DNA of 28,383 nt, from positions 410-28,792 of the forward strand of contig MZZL01000035.1 of the NCBI GenBank assembly GCA_002749535.1, given 5' to 3'. Shown here piece by piece: positions 1-9,457 of the stretch. The stretch's first letter is position 1. The number at the start of each line of letters is the position of its first letter. This stretch comes from Apophysomyces variabilis (taxonomy: Eukaryota > Mucoromycota > Mucoromycetes > Mucorales > Mucoraceae). The notes beneath the pieces are model-generated. The model had not been told where the DNA came from. It ran no database searches and saw only the letters and a program-made list of their open reading frames with translations. The translations under genes were made by a program, and so were the position numbers.

Positions 1-540
1 AAGCTGTACAGTGTTTTGTTTGGAATGAGGCGCAAAAGTGATAGTGATAGTTGAGTGTACTATAGAAGATGTAAGAAGACGTTGTAAGAAATAAATAAAT
101 TACCTATTGACTGACAAAAAGCACTACATAGAATGCCTATTAGCGCCAACACTAATTGCCTGTAGTATAGAGAGGTTAGCATGTACTTCGTTAGACAATA
201 GTACCTATACAAACAATGTTAGAGTAGAATGAAGGAAAGTAATGACTTGCACGCCAAAAAAAAACTTTAACCAGTATTAGGAGAGACGAAAAGAAGAACA
301 AAAGAAGAAAAAAAAACGATGGTGGAAACTTTTTACTTGGTTTTTTAAGTCAATCTTGACACAGATTTTTATTGGTTAAATAGTTCTTATATTTGACGCA
401 ACCTATTTTAAACTGTGGCCGCCTGTAATCTTATAGTTCTGAAATATAAGCAAGTGACTCTTTTACTGTTGGTCATTGCTTTGAGCAGAAAGTCTAACAT
501 ATGTTTATCAATAAGCATGCAATCAAGACATCACATTTAC
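1..540. other. No gene recognised (left edge)
   Basis: AT-rich, non-repetitive sequence. An open frame on the plus strand near 415-642 starts only at GTG and resembles nothing, so I do not call it. No terminus matching the CACTA-type end at 6174 is visible here, so the left end of the first tnp2-type element is either outside the window or lost. Confidence 0.6.
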
Positions 541-1243
541 TTATCTGTTACGTTGATTATAAGCATTCTGCCATTTGCGCTTAATCAGACAATCTGCCCC
601 CCAGTAGTTCTCACAAAGGTCCAAAGGGACACCCATCTCTAGCGCCATTGCCTCCATAGTAAGATAAGCGGCTTTGCGCTTTTCACCTGGCACCTTGCTC
701 CAGCTGTGTGTGGTCGCTGAGAAACCACACGCCACTTCTAGTTGCTGTAACACCGTTTGCGCCTTCTGTCCCAGATGCAGGTACTGGGATTGCAAGAATG
801 ACACTGGCGACTAAGGGTGCTCATTGCAGATAAGAAACCATAAGCTTTGAAGGATGCAGCTTTTTCCCTGCTGTCTTTTGTGATCCCTCGCTTCTAACCA
901 GTGCAGAGTGGACGTATCCAAGTCAACAGGCAAGTGAGACTGTAACAGAATAGGTTGATTCCAAATATCTTTGGGAACTCAGTGGGAAGGGGGAGTTTCA
1001 CTATGAACAATTGCCATAGGAGCATTGTTTGGAACACTTATATCACCCAAGATGCTGAACTGTTGGCTGCCAAACTGCTGGCTACCAAACATAGACAAAG
1101 ACTCCACCTGCTGTTCCAACATAACCTTGCACACTGATGCCTCAACCAAACCAGAAAGCTTCTCATCTATGACCTCGCTCAAGATTCTATGCAATTCTGC
1201 GTTTGCATTTTCTCGCCTTTGGTTGCTGTTGGTAGTTGATGAC
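541..1243 (-). pseudogene. tnp2-type transposon companion protein, decayed copy
   Basis: Reading starts at ATG 1243 and stays in one frame to 541, broken by stops at about 979-981 and near 815. The N-terminal part is polar and helix-prone (LHRILSEVIDEKLSGLVEA). The C-terminal part carries a conserved pattern: W, V, R, Y and E, then GVPLDLCENYW, then W. The same order of residues occurs in the better preserved gene at 9458-10368 (GIPLDRCIGYW). Both copies sit beside a tnp2-type transposase, so I infer a second protein of this transposon family, possibly DNA-binding by analogy with the two-protein En/Spm system. I do not recognise a named domain. Here it lies divergent to the transposase, whereas the second copy is co-directional and downstream. 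Confidence 0.6.
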
Positions 1244-2135
1244 ATTTTCAATAAAAAAATAAAGTGATGTTAAAAGAGATAATAAATACGTACCTTTCAA
1301 ATCTTACTAATATTTATATTAGTCACTAAAAAAAAGCGCGTCTTCATACAACGTGATGTTGATAATCTGTTCCATGAGTCATAATGAACATCTTCCTGAT
1401 TTATAATAGAATGGTCGTGTAGAATCACCATAGTCTTCTTGCAGACTATATATGATAGGTGTAATTGGTGTGTACAGGGACGGATCAACTGTTACTCAAG
1501 GAAAATATTGCATAATGATTGGACAGTTGCCATAAATAGCAGCGCTGAGGTTACTGTTCACTTAGCCAAAATGAAAAATTCAAGCGATGTTGATATTGCG
1601 AATTTTTGTCAATAAAAAGTTTTTAAAAAAGAAAACTACAACGACTTTGTAAGAATATGCATGTTACCATTAACACATTCACTTGTCTTACCTTTATTAT
1701 TTAGGAATATATGCGATTTCAATCATTCCATATGGAAATCAATCTATCATGCTCAACGTGAATCATACTTACTAGCACCAATCATGAACTTACCTTTACA
1801 ATCACTCTTTTAATATGCATTACGCGTTAGCTTCTATGTCACGTATGAATTCTGACAACAAGGGGAGCCAATCACACTGCGTATACAAGTGTGTCAATTG
1901 ATATACAATTGTACTGTCAGTGAAGCTCTTTAAATTACATACGCGCTATATCTGCATGAACCAATACCTGCAAACCTTCATATGATTACTCACAATAATG
2001 ACGACCAAGATATTACAATACCATGACAAGATTGGTTGACAGAGAAACCAGTCAACAAGCTATCGACAGAGTGAATAAGATATATAAAGTGAAAAAAAAG
2101 GACATCCATATTCAATCTTTTTCTATCAACTCACC
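1244..2135. other. Divergent intergenic region, no gene
   Basis: About 890 bp of AT-rich sequence between the minus-strand companion relic and the plus-strand transposase relic. I see no convincing ORF. It may have held a bidirectional promoter of the first tnp2-type element. Confidence 0.5.
2081..2088 (+). promoter_or_regulatory. TATA-like box before the transposase relic
   Basis: TATATAAA lies about 48 bp upstream of the ATG at 2136, a plausible spacing for a TATA box serving the zinc-finger first exon. Inference from motif and position only. Confidence 0.4.
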
Positions 2136-5100
2136 ATGACCCTTCCAACTATTATTACCTGCCATATCTGCCATGTTACCTTTACTAGACTCAAGCGTTA
2201 TAACCGCCATAGAAGAGCTTGCTTTATACAGCATGAAAAGTGAGACATTCATTTGTTGGAGCTTAACAAAGAGGCTATGGTATAAGGATTGTTAAAATAG
2301 TGATTGGAATAGTCATTAATATATTATGGTTAGGAAACCGAGGAACATACCAAAGATGTTGAAGTCTCTGCTGTTGAGAACGATTGAGAGATCGATATCC
2401 TGGACTTGATCAACTTGCCAGACAGCGTTAATGAAGAACCAGAAGAATATGACCTACTTGATATGCTTTTTGACTTTCTATCAGACAGTGATGAAGTAGT
2501 TGGAGAAGCTATGGAAAGCCAGAACCGTAAGCAATGAAAGCATGTTTTGCACTTACTGATATGCAAAATAGTTGACTCTAATCCTATGGATCTTTGTTCT
2601 GATGAAATGAACGACAGTGCCCATACATTTGAGTACAAGAAACATACTTCTTGGACGTACACGGAATGCATGAGCGTCAAACTTTACATGGCCGCAGTCA
2701 GCTCCAACATCTCTCGTAAGGCTTATGACAACATGGTGAAGATCTTCAACGAATTCTTTGAGATCGTGCAAAATGGTTAGTGTCATTTCATTGTGCATTT
2801 CACGTTTCTTACCAACATGTAGATCGGAATCAGCGACACTGCCCTCTGCTCAGTTACCACTTGTCTGACAAGCTGGTAAAAGAGGAATATGATGTACAGC
2901 CGGAAATATATGACGTATGTCATAATGGTTGTATCTTGTACATGAAAGACGAACCTAAGACTGTCTGCAACGAATGCAAAGAAAGCTGATACAAGGAATC
3001 TAACAAGCGCCAGGCAAATGGCGAACCCATTTTGCAGCCAGTGCAGACAATGAAGATCCTTCCAATTGCTGGACAGCTGGCTTGCATGCTTGGTGATGAG
3101 GAGACGCGCAAGCTCCTGTCCTACCGCCATAATTTCCAGAACGAGGAAGGGATGTACAGGGACATCTTTGACAGGACAGTATACCAATCACTATGCCACA
3201 ATAAGGACCTGTTCAAAGGAATGCATGACATCGCCCTGACGTTGTACGTTGATGGCTTCTAACCATTTAACACGAGCAAAACTTCTTTGACAATGTTGCA
3301 TCTTGTTGTTCTCAACTTTGATTCCTCTATTCAGTAAGTATCAGATTTGAATTAAGTAATTATGCTAACTTTAAAATCCTTACCATGCACAGATATGAGA
3401 ATCACAATATGCTTCAAATTGGTATTACTCCTGGTCCAAGAAACCCAAGAGACCTGTGGACGTTCCTTGAGCCTACGCTTCGTGAGCTGCGTCAATTGGA
3501 AAATGATGGTATGGTTGTCAAGTTGCTGGATAGTACGCGATTCAGGGCAAGAGTTCACCTGCTACTAGCTACTGATGACATTCCTGCTGCCGCTAGTCTT
3601 TGCAATCATGCCACCTTTTCACATACGTATAGCTGTTGACAATGTTTGATTGAGGGAAAAAAGACGACTGGCATGTACTTCATTCTGAACCAACAGCAAA
3701 CTTTTACCATGCGATCGGTGGAGTAGTACAAACAAGGTGACAAGGTACGTTGCGTTTGCTTCAGCACAGATCAGGCATAAGATGCTGACAAGCTGTCATA
3801 TCACCTTTGCAATATCAACAGGATAGAGGTATCAGGGCGCCAGTTCCATTTGCATACCTATGATCATTCACAGGATCTTTGTTCTTTGGGCTTGATGAGA
3901 TGCATCTGCTCGGGCATGGATTGGCAAGACTTCTGTGGAACTTGTTGCTCAATGATAAACAAAAGTTTGGTGACAACACAATCACAGAACAATATCCTTT
4001 CAAGCTAAAGACAGGTATCACTTTGCGTATGATTGGAGATGCAGTACAGAGCTCTTATCAGTATATACCTACTGCATTTCAGGGTAAATGAAACAATACA
4101 GCAACTAATTCAGGCCATTACCGGGCAGTCAACTGGCTAGACTTCCTTTTGTACATTGTTCCCACCATCATAGTCGACAGCCTGGAGCAAGATGAGACCC
4201 GTTTTGCAGTTCTGAAATTGATCCTTGCTTGTCAAATAAGTTTGCAGTGGGAAATCAATGCAGCAGATCTGAGCACTGTTGAACGGTATGTTATTGTATA
4301 GAAATATATACTGTATCTAATACCTTCTTTTCGTCATTTAGAAACATTCGTGAATGGCAGTCTTTTCGTGAATGGCAGTCTTTCCTGTTGGCACACTACA
4401 ACAATGGCAAAGGAACACTTAGACCACTGGTATTTACCATCATGCAACATTACCTTTCGCACATTGCCAGTACATTGCGCAATCTTGGCCTTCTACATTC
4501 CTTTTCCACATGCTGTATAGAACGTACCAACGGTCTGTACAAAAAGATGATCTGATCAATGGCCGCCCCAGGACAAAACGCAAGCAATCTTATTAAGAAG
4601 CTGGCAGCTTTCCATTTCATAGAACGTGTGCATCCACAATTGCAACAGTCAGTACTATATGATGAGTTATCCTATCTGTCCCCAACATCAAAATCCACTA
4701 AACCACAGATATGGAGACCTTACCATAAAGAAATCGACCTGCATTCATTTCTCGGAATAGAGGGCATCATAGGAGATATGCTGCGAAATGCATTAGCCAG
4801 TTTCTGGATGAGTCACTGCAAGTTTGAAGCAAGTATGCCAGTAGACGATGTTATTCTGCAACTACATCCACACTTCCTGTTGGCCGGTCGCATATGGAAA
4901 GATAGCTGCGTTTATGCCAGTAAACTCTATGACCGCCAACATAGATCAAACAGATGTAACTCGCTTGCTATATATGAGTTCACCAAGATGAGGTAAGATG
5001 CCTAGTCGTTTTATCATACAATGCCTTATACGTTTTCAATCTTTATTTAGTCAGTCTGGACGAGAACATCGTGAAGTGTTTGTTGGTGAAACACAATTTT

Positions 5101-5366
5101 TTATTTACCATCAACACGACACTAACAAGCAGATTCTGGCTGTTGTGCATTTCTACTGAAATCTTCAGCAGGAACGCGATCAGTTTCCAGTCCTCATCAA
5201 GAACCCGTCTGATTCTGGGATGATGAAGGTTGTTGACGTTGGGGGGTTAAACGAAGCTGCTGGATTGATTCCAAAGGTGAATTCCACTACACAGTTTCAT
5301 ATTGTTTGGCCGTATGGAAAAACCAACAGAAGGTTTAAGTTTGGCAACCCCAGCTCCCTTGGGTAG
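2136..5366 (+). pseudogene. tnp2-type (Plavaka/CMC-like) transposase, decayed
   Basis: A relic of a DDE transposase that cuts and pastes its own element. The first exon (from ATG 2136) encodes a C-x2-C-x12-H-x4-C zinc-finger-like motif (CHICHVTFTRLKRYNRHRRA then C). Acidic sequence follows, then a cysteine cluster YDVCHNGC...CNEC, the first catalytic-type motif TLYVDGF near 3240, a block ARVHLLLATDDIP, the second motif FFGLDEMHLLGHG near 3885, SGHYRAVNWLDFLLYIVPT near 4115 and CIERTNGLYKK near 4515. The order matches the copy at 10475-13010. Likely introns include 2776-2822 (GTTAGT...TGTAG) and one opening GTAAGTATCAG near 3336. At least six in-frame stops break it. Several replace Trp or Arg that the other copy or the family keeps (SCW to SC-stop at 3637-3639). 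The tail HIVWPYGK ends at TAG 5364. Nonfunctional. Confidence 0.8.
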
Positions 5367-5929
5367 TCATGACCTTTTTTTTTTCCCCACTGCCAACTTC
5401 TTTCTAGTATTGCTTACGTAGTCTTTTCTTTCCTCTTTTTTCTTTTCTTCCTTTTTCTCTATTTCCTTGTTGTTATTTTTTGTTTGACTTATAAATTATT
5501 TTAGTAAACTTTGCCTCATCCTTGTTATACTTCTACCTTATAAAGTTGTCCCAATTAACTATATAATGCCCCAATCACATCCTATCATACCAAGCATCAT
5601 AGTATCAAAGGACCATATAGTTATAGTGATCTCATCCCATCCGTTTTAATAAATTCAGTCCTGTTAAGAACGTATTTGCTATTGACCATAATCACCTTTA
5701 GAACACTGTCTAACTTACAAATATATTATACTGAAACCTTTCGAATTCATAGTAAATCCCACTTAACAAGTAGACATTCACAAATACTAGAAGTGTAGAC
5801 ACATTAGCATCACCAGAAGTAACTTTTGCTTGAAGCGATCAGTTTCTAAAGCAGAATATCAGATATTACTAAAAAAAATACAATAGCTACCATTAGTGAA
5901 CTTTTGCCACGCTAATGAATTAATCACTA
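5367..5929. other. Noncoding 3' region of the first tnp2-type element
   Basis: A pyrimidine-rich stretch (about 5377-5470) is followed by ordinary AT-rich sequence up to the repeat array. No gene is seen. Confidence 0.5.
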
Positions 5930-6158
5930 CTTTTAGAGCATATTAGCTACTTTAGCACGTTCACTACTTTTAGAGTAGATTTACTAATTTTAGTGTAGCT
6001 TTCACTACTTTTAGAGTAGACTCACTACTTTTAGTATACACTTTACTACTTTTAGTGAGAAATTCACTACTTTTAGTGATTTTACTACTTTTAGTACAGA
6101 TTTACTACTTTTAGTGCGTTTTCACTACTTTTAGTGCGTTTTTACTACTTTTAGTGAG
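5930..6158. repeat. Subterminal array of CACTACTTTTAGTG units
   Basis: About a dozen copies of a 14-bp unit with consensus CACTACTTTTAGTG are spaced roughly 20 bp apart; several are degenerate (TTTACTACTTTTAGT, CACTACTTTTAGAGTAG). Each unit is nearly palindromic because CACTA and TAGTG are complementary. The spacer varies and the unit is conserved, so the unit is the constrained part. CACTA-superfamily transposons are known to carry subterminal repeats that bind their own proteins. The position just inside a CACTA-type terminus supports that role here. Confidence 0.8.
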
Positions 6159-6174
6159 GTCTGTGACCATAGTG
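6159..6174 (-). repeat. Probable CACTA-type right terminus
   Basis: Read on the minus strand from 6174 the sequence begins CACTATGGTCACAG, the form expected for a CACTA-superfamily terminal inverted repeat, and leads straight into the subterminal array. No matching left terminus was found in the window, so the end is inferred. Confidence 0.5.
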
Positions 6175-6199
6175 GACAAATACAAACAGTCAGAATATA

Positions 6200-6528
6200 A
6201 TGGCCACAATGGCCTGAATGCTAGAATTTATTCAGCAACAACAAACTGAATTGTGGCTTATGCAACAGGAAGCCAGTGACTGCTGACCCACCAGTAATGG
6301 ACTACCAAAAAACATATGACCCATTCAGCCTAATATCTTCAAAGGCAAACGATCATCAACAGCTATTAAAACTTAGATACATACCTTCAAAAAATTTGCA
6401 GACCTCTCTGGACTTAATGAAATATAATATATCCTTTATGCTTCTACCCTGCTTTATAAAGTAGCAGCAACTTGGTGGAGGGCTTATTGAGATGGTTCTA
6501 TACAAGTTTTTGTTTGCGGAGTTTCAAT
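6200..6528 (+). pseudogene. Retrotransposon gag relic, 5' half
   Basis: Broken pieces of a Ty3/Gypsy-type capsid gene. An N-terminal Gln-rich stretch (EFIQQQQTELWLMQQEA) is followed near 6450-6480 by YKVAATWWRAY, which matches the Ala-x-x-Trp-Trp signature of retrotransposon Gag. Several stops and frame changes are present. The frame is cut at about 6529 by the AT-rich insertion. The 3' half of what appears to be the same gene resumes at 27508, beyond the composite element. Confidence 0.6.
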
Positions 6529-6635
6529 CATCGGTAGTATTTTAAAAATCGAAAAAAAAAAATTGAATTTTTTTTATTATAAAAATAATTAGCACAAATA
6601 CTATTTGCAATTAATATATTTTGATATAATACAAA

Positions 6636-7148
6636 ATGGTTATATTCAACACAGATATTCTTGTATGTAAAGATAAATTAATTCTTTCTGTTAAAGAACT
6701 AATGAATCAGGTTGTAATTGAATACTTTAATGATGAAATGCTTGTATCTACAATTGAAAAAAAAAAAAAAATACTTGAAAAAAAAATAAAGGATAAAATT
6801 GATCATATAAAATCTAATCATTTCTGGTATGTTAATAGCAGTGATAATGTATGTAGTTTTATTCATAAAAGGGGTAAGAAAGAAGGCCATATGTGTCACA
6901 GGAAAATAAAAACAAATCTTGATGGTCATAAACCTGACTTTTTATGTTCAACTCATAGTAAAATCCATATTCCAAAAAAAAGAAATAAGAAAATTACAAA
7001 AAAAATAGAAAACACAGAATTACAAGTTATAAACAAATGTGATTCTAGAAAAGATACAAAAAAAATAAAAAAAAAATTAAAAAAAGTTTATGTTTATAAT
7101 GGTGGTATACTTAACTTTGCTGATATTATAAGAAAGTTTATATTATAG
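6636..7148 (+). CDS. Small Lys-rich Cys/His protein of the AT-rich element
   Basis: An open frame of 170 codons from ATG 6636, with no introns. Residues 41-56 are a lysine-rich helix. Residues 73-107 hold C-x13-C-x16-C-x2-H (C73, C87, C104, H107) with the core HKRGKKEGHMC and the end FLCSTH, which looks like a small zinc-binding fold. I recall similar KRG-K-x-G-x-x-C...C-x-x-H modules in proteins of large DNA viruses and their hosts, but cannot check this here. The C-terminal third is very basic (KKIKKKLKK). It converges on the chromodomain transposase with 82 bp between stops, so it is probably the second gene of the element, perhaps nucleic-acid binding. Function unknown. Confidence 0.65.
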   Translation: MVIFNTDILVCKDKLILSVKELMNQVVIEYFNDEMLVSTIEKKKKILEKKIKDKIDHIKSNHFWYVNSSDNVCSFIHKRGKKEGHMCHRKIKTNLDGHKPDFLCSTHSKIHIPKKRNKKITKKIENTELQVINKCDSRKDTKKIKKKLKKVYVYNGGILNFADIIRKFIL

Positions 7149-7230
7149 TTTGACTATGTTGTACACATAAAAAAATAAAGGTGTTTAACCTTTTTAAATG
7201 TATGGGAAAAGAGTATCAAATATTTTATAT

Positions 7231-8736
7231 CTATTTTAAATTGTTCTCTTTCATATAATCATTAATAATATCATCAGTATTAAACTCAGAATGTTTAACC
7301 CAAGTATTATCTTCATCACTATATCCTAACCATTTTACATAGAAAATATATTTACCATAATTATCTACCATATGATTTACTATTTTTTCAACTTCATATA
7401 TATTTTCATTAGATTTATTTTTAATTTGATCACGCCTTCTTTTTTTAGAGCTTTCCTTTATATTATCTAATTTTTCCATATATGTATCTTTATCTTCCAT
7501 TTCAATATCTTCTATATTAAGGTCTAAAATTTTAAATTGTAATTCCATCATTTCATTATATTCTTTTTTTACTTTTTGTTCATTACTAAAAACTAAATTA
7601 ATTTTATTTATTTTTGATGGAAATTCAAATCTATCACTATACCAAAGTTTATGATGAGGTTTAACTTCAATATCATAATTTTCGCATAAATTATTTATAT
7701 TTTTCAATAAACAAGCAGTTCTAAATTGTAAATTATAATATTTTTTATCAGACATTTGAATTGCCGCTTTATTGTTATTAAATCTATTAAATTTTGAAGC
7801 AAGAACAGAAAATTGGTTTTCTATTTCAGACCTAAATGAGCCAAATTTACTATTAAAATTTAATTCTGTCGCAGTTAATTTATTATTAATTTCTTTTCTA
7901 ATTGGATATACAAAATTTCTATGACTAAAATCAAATCCATATTCACTAGAATTTTCAATAAATTTTTCAACGAATAAATTATAACCTCCATCCATTGCTA
8001 TACAATCATATTTATTAATATCTTTATATAATTTCATATTTAGGAACATAGTTCCATCATTACCTTGTGCACATTTTTCACTATTAGATATAAATAATAT
8101 ATTTTTATTACTATCTACTACAATCTGAGTTCTTAATCCTGTACCTTTTAATTTATAAGAATATAATTTTTTTTTACTTTCACTTGGATTATAATATTTT
8201 ATTTTACTATCGTGACCATCAATATATAATGTAACATTTTCGAAACCTTCAGGATTATATAATTTCGCTGCTATTATTCTAATTTTTATGTTTGAAAATA
8301 AATTTTCTAAATCTAATTTTACTTTTTTATTTAAATTTGCATAATTTGAAATCCAAAAATCTTTATATAAATCATAAAATGTAGTATAAGGTATAATATT
8401 TGTCATTTCTGGTCCACTTCTACCTGAAACAATATGGTATAATAAAATTAAACCTTTTTCTATTTCTCTATAAGGACCTGGATATTCTTTATTTGAATAT
8501 AATACTGTCAAAAAATAATAAACAGGAATATAACCTAATTTTTCTAATAATTCATCTTTAATTTCTTTCATAATTTCATTATCTTTTATATCTTTTATTT
8601 TAGTGCGGTGATTAAATCTATTCCTAATTTCTGGCCATTGTTCATCTAAAAAATTCCATTTATTTAATATTAATTTATCTAATTCATCTTTTAATTTATT
8701 TTTTAATCCTATATTGATGCTATTATCAATATCCAT
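7231..8736 (-). CDS. DDE (DDE_Tnp_4-like) transposase with C-terminal chromodomain
   Basis: An intact, intronless 501-residue frame from ATG 8736. The central domain looks like the DDE_Tnp_4/IS5-Harbinger group: likely catalytic D173 (TLYIDGHDSKI), D249 (CIAMDGGYN) and E306 (SEIENQFSVLASKFNRF). Residues 1-160 are helical and may bind DNA. A basic nuclear-localisation-like run KKRRRDQIKNK lies at 431-441. Residues 446-500 form a canonical chromodomain: IYEVEKIV, YVKWLGY, NTW and a closing acidic helix, keeping the Tyr/Trp/Tyr positions of the methyl-lysine cage. This suggests a transposase that reads histone H3 methyl marks to choose sites, as chromoviral integrases do. Harbinger relatives need a second protein; the gene at 6636-7148 is the candidate. 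The family assignment is by motif only. Confidence 0.82.
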   Translation of the reverse strand: MDIDNSINIGLKNKLKDELDKLILNKWNFLDEQWPEIRNRFNHRTKIKDIKDNEIMKEIKDELLEKLGYIPVYYFLTVLYSNKEYPGPYREIEKGLILLYHIVSGRSGPEMTNIIPYTTFYDLYKDFWISNYANLNKKVKLDLENLFSNIKIRIIAAKLYNPEGFENVTLYIDGHDSKIKYYNPSESKKKLYSYKLKGTGLRTQIVVDSNKNILFISNSEKCAQGNDGTMFLNMKLYKDINKYDCIAMDGGYNLFVEKFIENSSEYGFDFSHRNFVYPIRKEINNKLTATELNFNSKFGSFRSEIENQFSVLASKFNRFNNNKAAIQMSDKKYYNLQFRTACLLKNINNLCENYDIEVKPHHKLWYSDRFEFPSKINKINLVFSNEQKVKKEYNEMMELQFKILDLNIEDIEMEDKDTYMEKLDNIKESSKKRRRDQIKNKSNENIYEVEKIVNHMVDNYGKYIFYVKWLGYSDEDNTWVKHSEFNTDDIINDYMKENNLK

Positions 8737-8861
8737 TTTAAATATATATATTATTCAGTTTTTATTTATATTTTAGTTACTATAGAAATATATCCATCAT
8801 TTAATTAATAAAAATTCAGGTGATACCGATTTGTCTCCGTGGCAACATCTCAAAACAACAA

Positions 8862-8869
8862 TTAATAAA
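8862..8869. repeat. Left target-site duplication TTAATAAA
   Basis: TTAATAAA abuts the left terminal inverted repeat and is repeated exactly in direct orientation at 27500-27507 next to the right one. Eight bases is within the range known for MULE insertions. Confidence 0.85.
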
Positions 8870-9019
8870 GGGATTTGCCTCAGACACTCCCCTCAGGCAC
8901 TCCTCCCCCAAATTATTTGAGCGCCGTTATGATAAAGTGGATGCTGCTTGATATATAAGCCAGTAAGAATATCAAGAAATAGCAGAGAAATAAAGCACAG
9001 GTAGCATCCAAACAACTAA
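8870..9019 (+). repeat. Left terminal inverted repeat, 150 bp
   Basis: Matches the reverse complement of 27350-27499 with 6 mismatches by hand count. It contains an inward-pointing TATATAAG at 8952-8959 and an AATAAAG, so it could hold a promoter. Similarity stops sharply after AAACAACTAA. Confidence 0.85.
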
Positions 9020-9050
9020 CACCATAGGAAAAAGGAAATGCCAGGAAACG

Positions 9051-9140
9051 CCAGGAAACCTGAGGAATCAGAAACCTGAGGAAACCTGTTCATAAGCTTA
9101 AACGTTTCCTCAGGTTTCCTAGTTTCCTCAGGTTTCCTGG
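9051..9140. repeat. Long imperfect hairpin built of GAAACCTGAG units
   Basis: Arms 9051-9085 and 9104-9140 are near-perfect inverted repeats (CCAGGAAACCTGAGGAA...), each made of two tandem units, around an 18-nt loop containing AAGCTT. It lies between the left TIR and the minus-strand companion gene. It may be a subterminal region of the tnp2-type unit. Confidence 0.8.
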
Positions 9141-9167
9141 GGTTTCTGGATATTTAGCTTCCTGCAG

Positions 9168-9290
9168 TATCCTCACATATCCTCACATATCCATTCAATA
9201 TCCTTAGGTATCCTCATGTATCCTCACATATCCTCACGTATCCTCGCGTATCCATTCAATATCCTTAGCTATCCATTTTAGGATGCATTT
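9168..9290. repeat. Minisatellite of ~10-bp TATCCTCACA units
   Basis: Roughly ten copies of TATCCTCACA-like units, with a longer period marked by the phrase ATCCATTCAATATCCTTAG appearing twice (about 9190 and 9251). Noncoding. Confidence 0.8.
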
Positions 9291-9457
9291 GAATACATTT
9301 TATACTGCAATATTTATTCAATAGCTATTCAACGTTTTCTGTTACATTAAAACATGCTTTAGAAACACATATCAATGTTGGTCTTTTATTATGTTCAACG
9401 CTTTTTGCCTAAAGTCCTCCGTTTCGACTACGTTCTTTGTCATTTAGAGGACCTGCC

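Larger units (their letters stand above)
6529..8830. mobile_element. AT-rich insertion with chromodomain-DDE transposase
   Basis: A 2.3-kb block of strikingly higher AT content and A/T-ending codons than either side, holding two intact convergent genes. Its edges carry a short inverted repeat, ATCGGTA at 6529-6535 and TACCGAT at 8824-8830, after which the ends match only weakly. It splits the gag relic: Gag sequence lies before 6529 and resumes in the right orientation after 8830. Both genes are open while the neighbours are decayed, suggesting recent arrival. Ends and target duplication are not settled; an AT dinucleotide duplication is possible but cannot be separated from the inverted repeat. 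Confidence 0.7.

Noticed and set aside
415..642. 75-codon open frame on the plus strand
   Set aside because: It begins only at GTG, overlaps the better supported companion relic on the minus strand and resembles no protein I know.
2330..2798. Minus-strand open frames opposite the transposase relic
   Set aside because: The plus strand carries the conserved family motifs; these frames have none.
5930..6158. CRISPR array
   Set aside because: The 14-bp unit and about 6-bp spacers are far too short, there are no cas genes, and the context is eukaryotic transposons.
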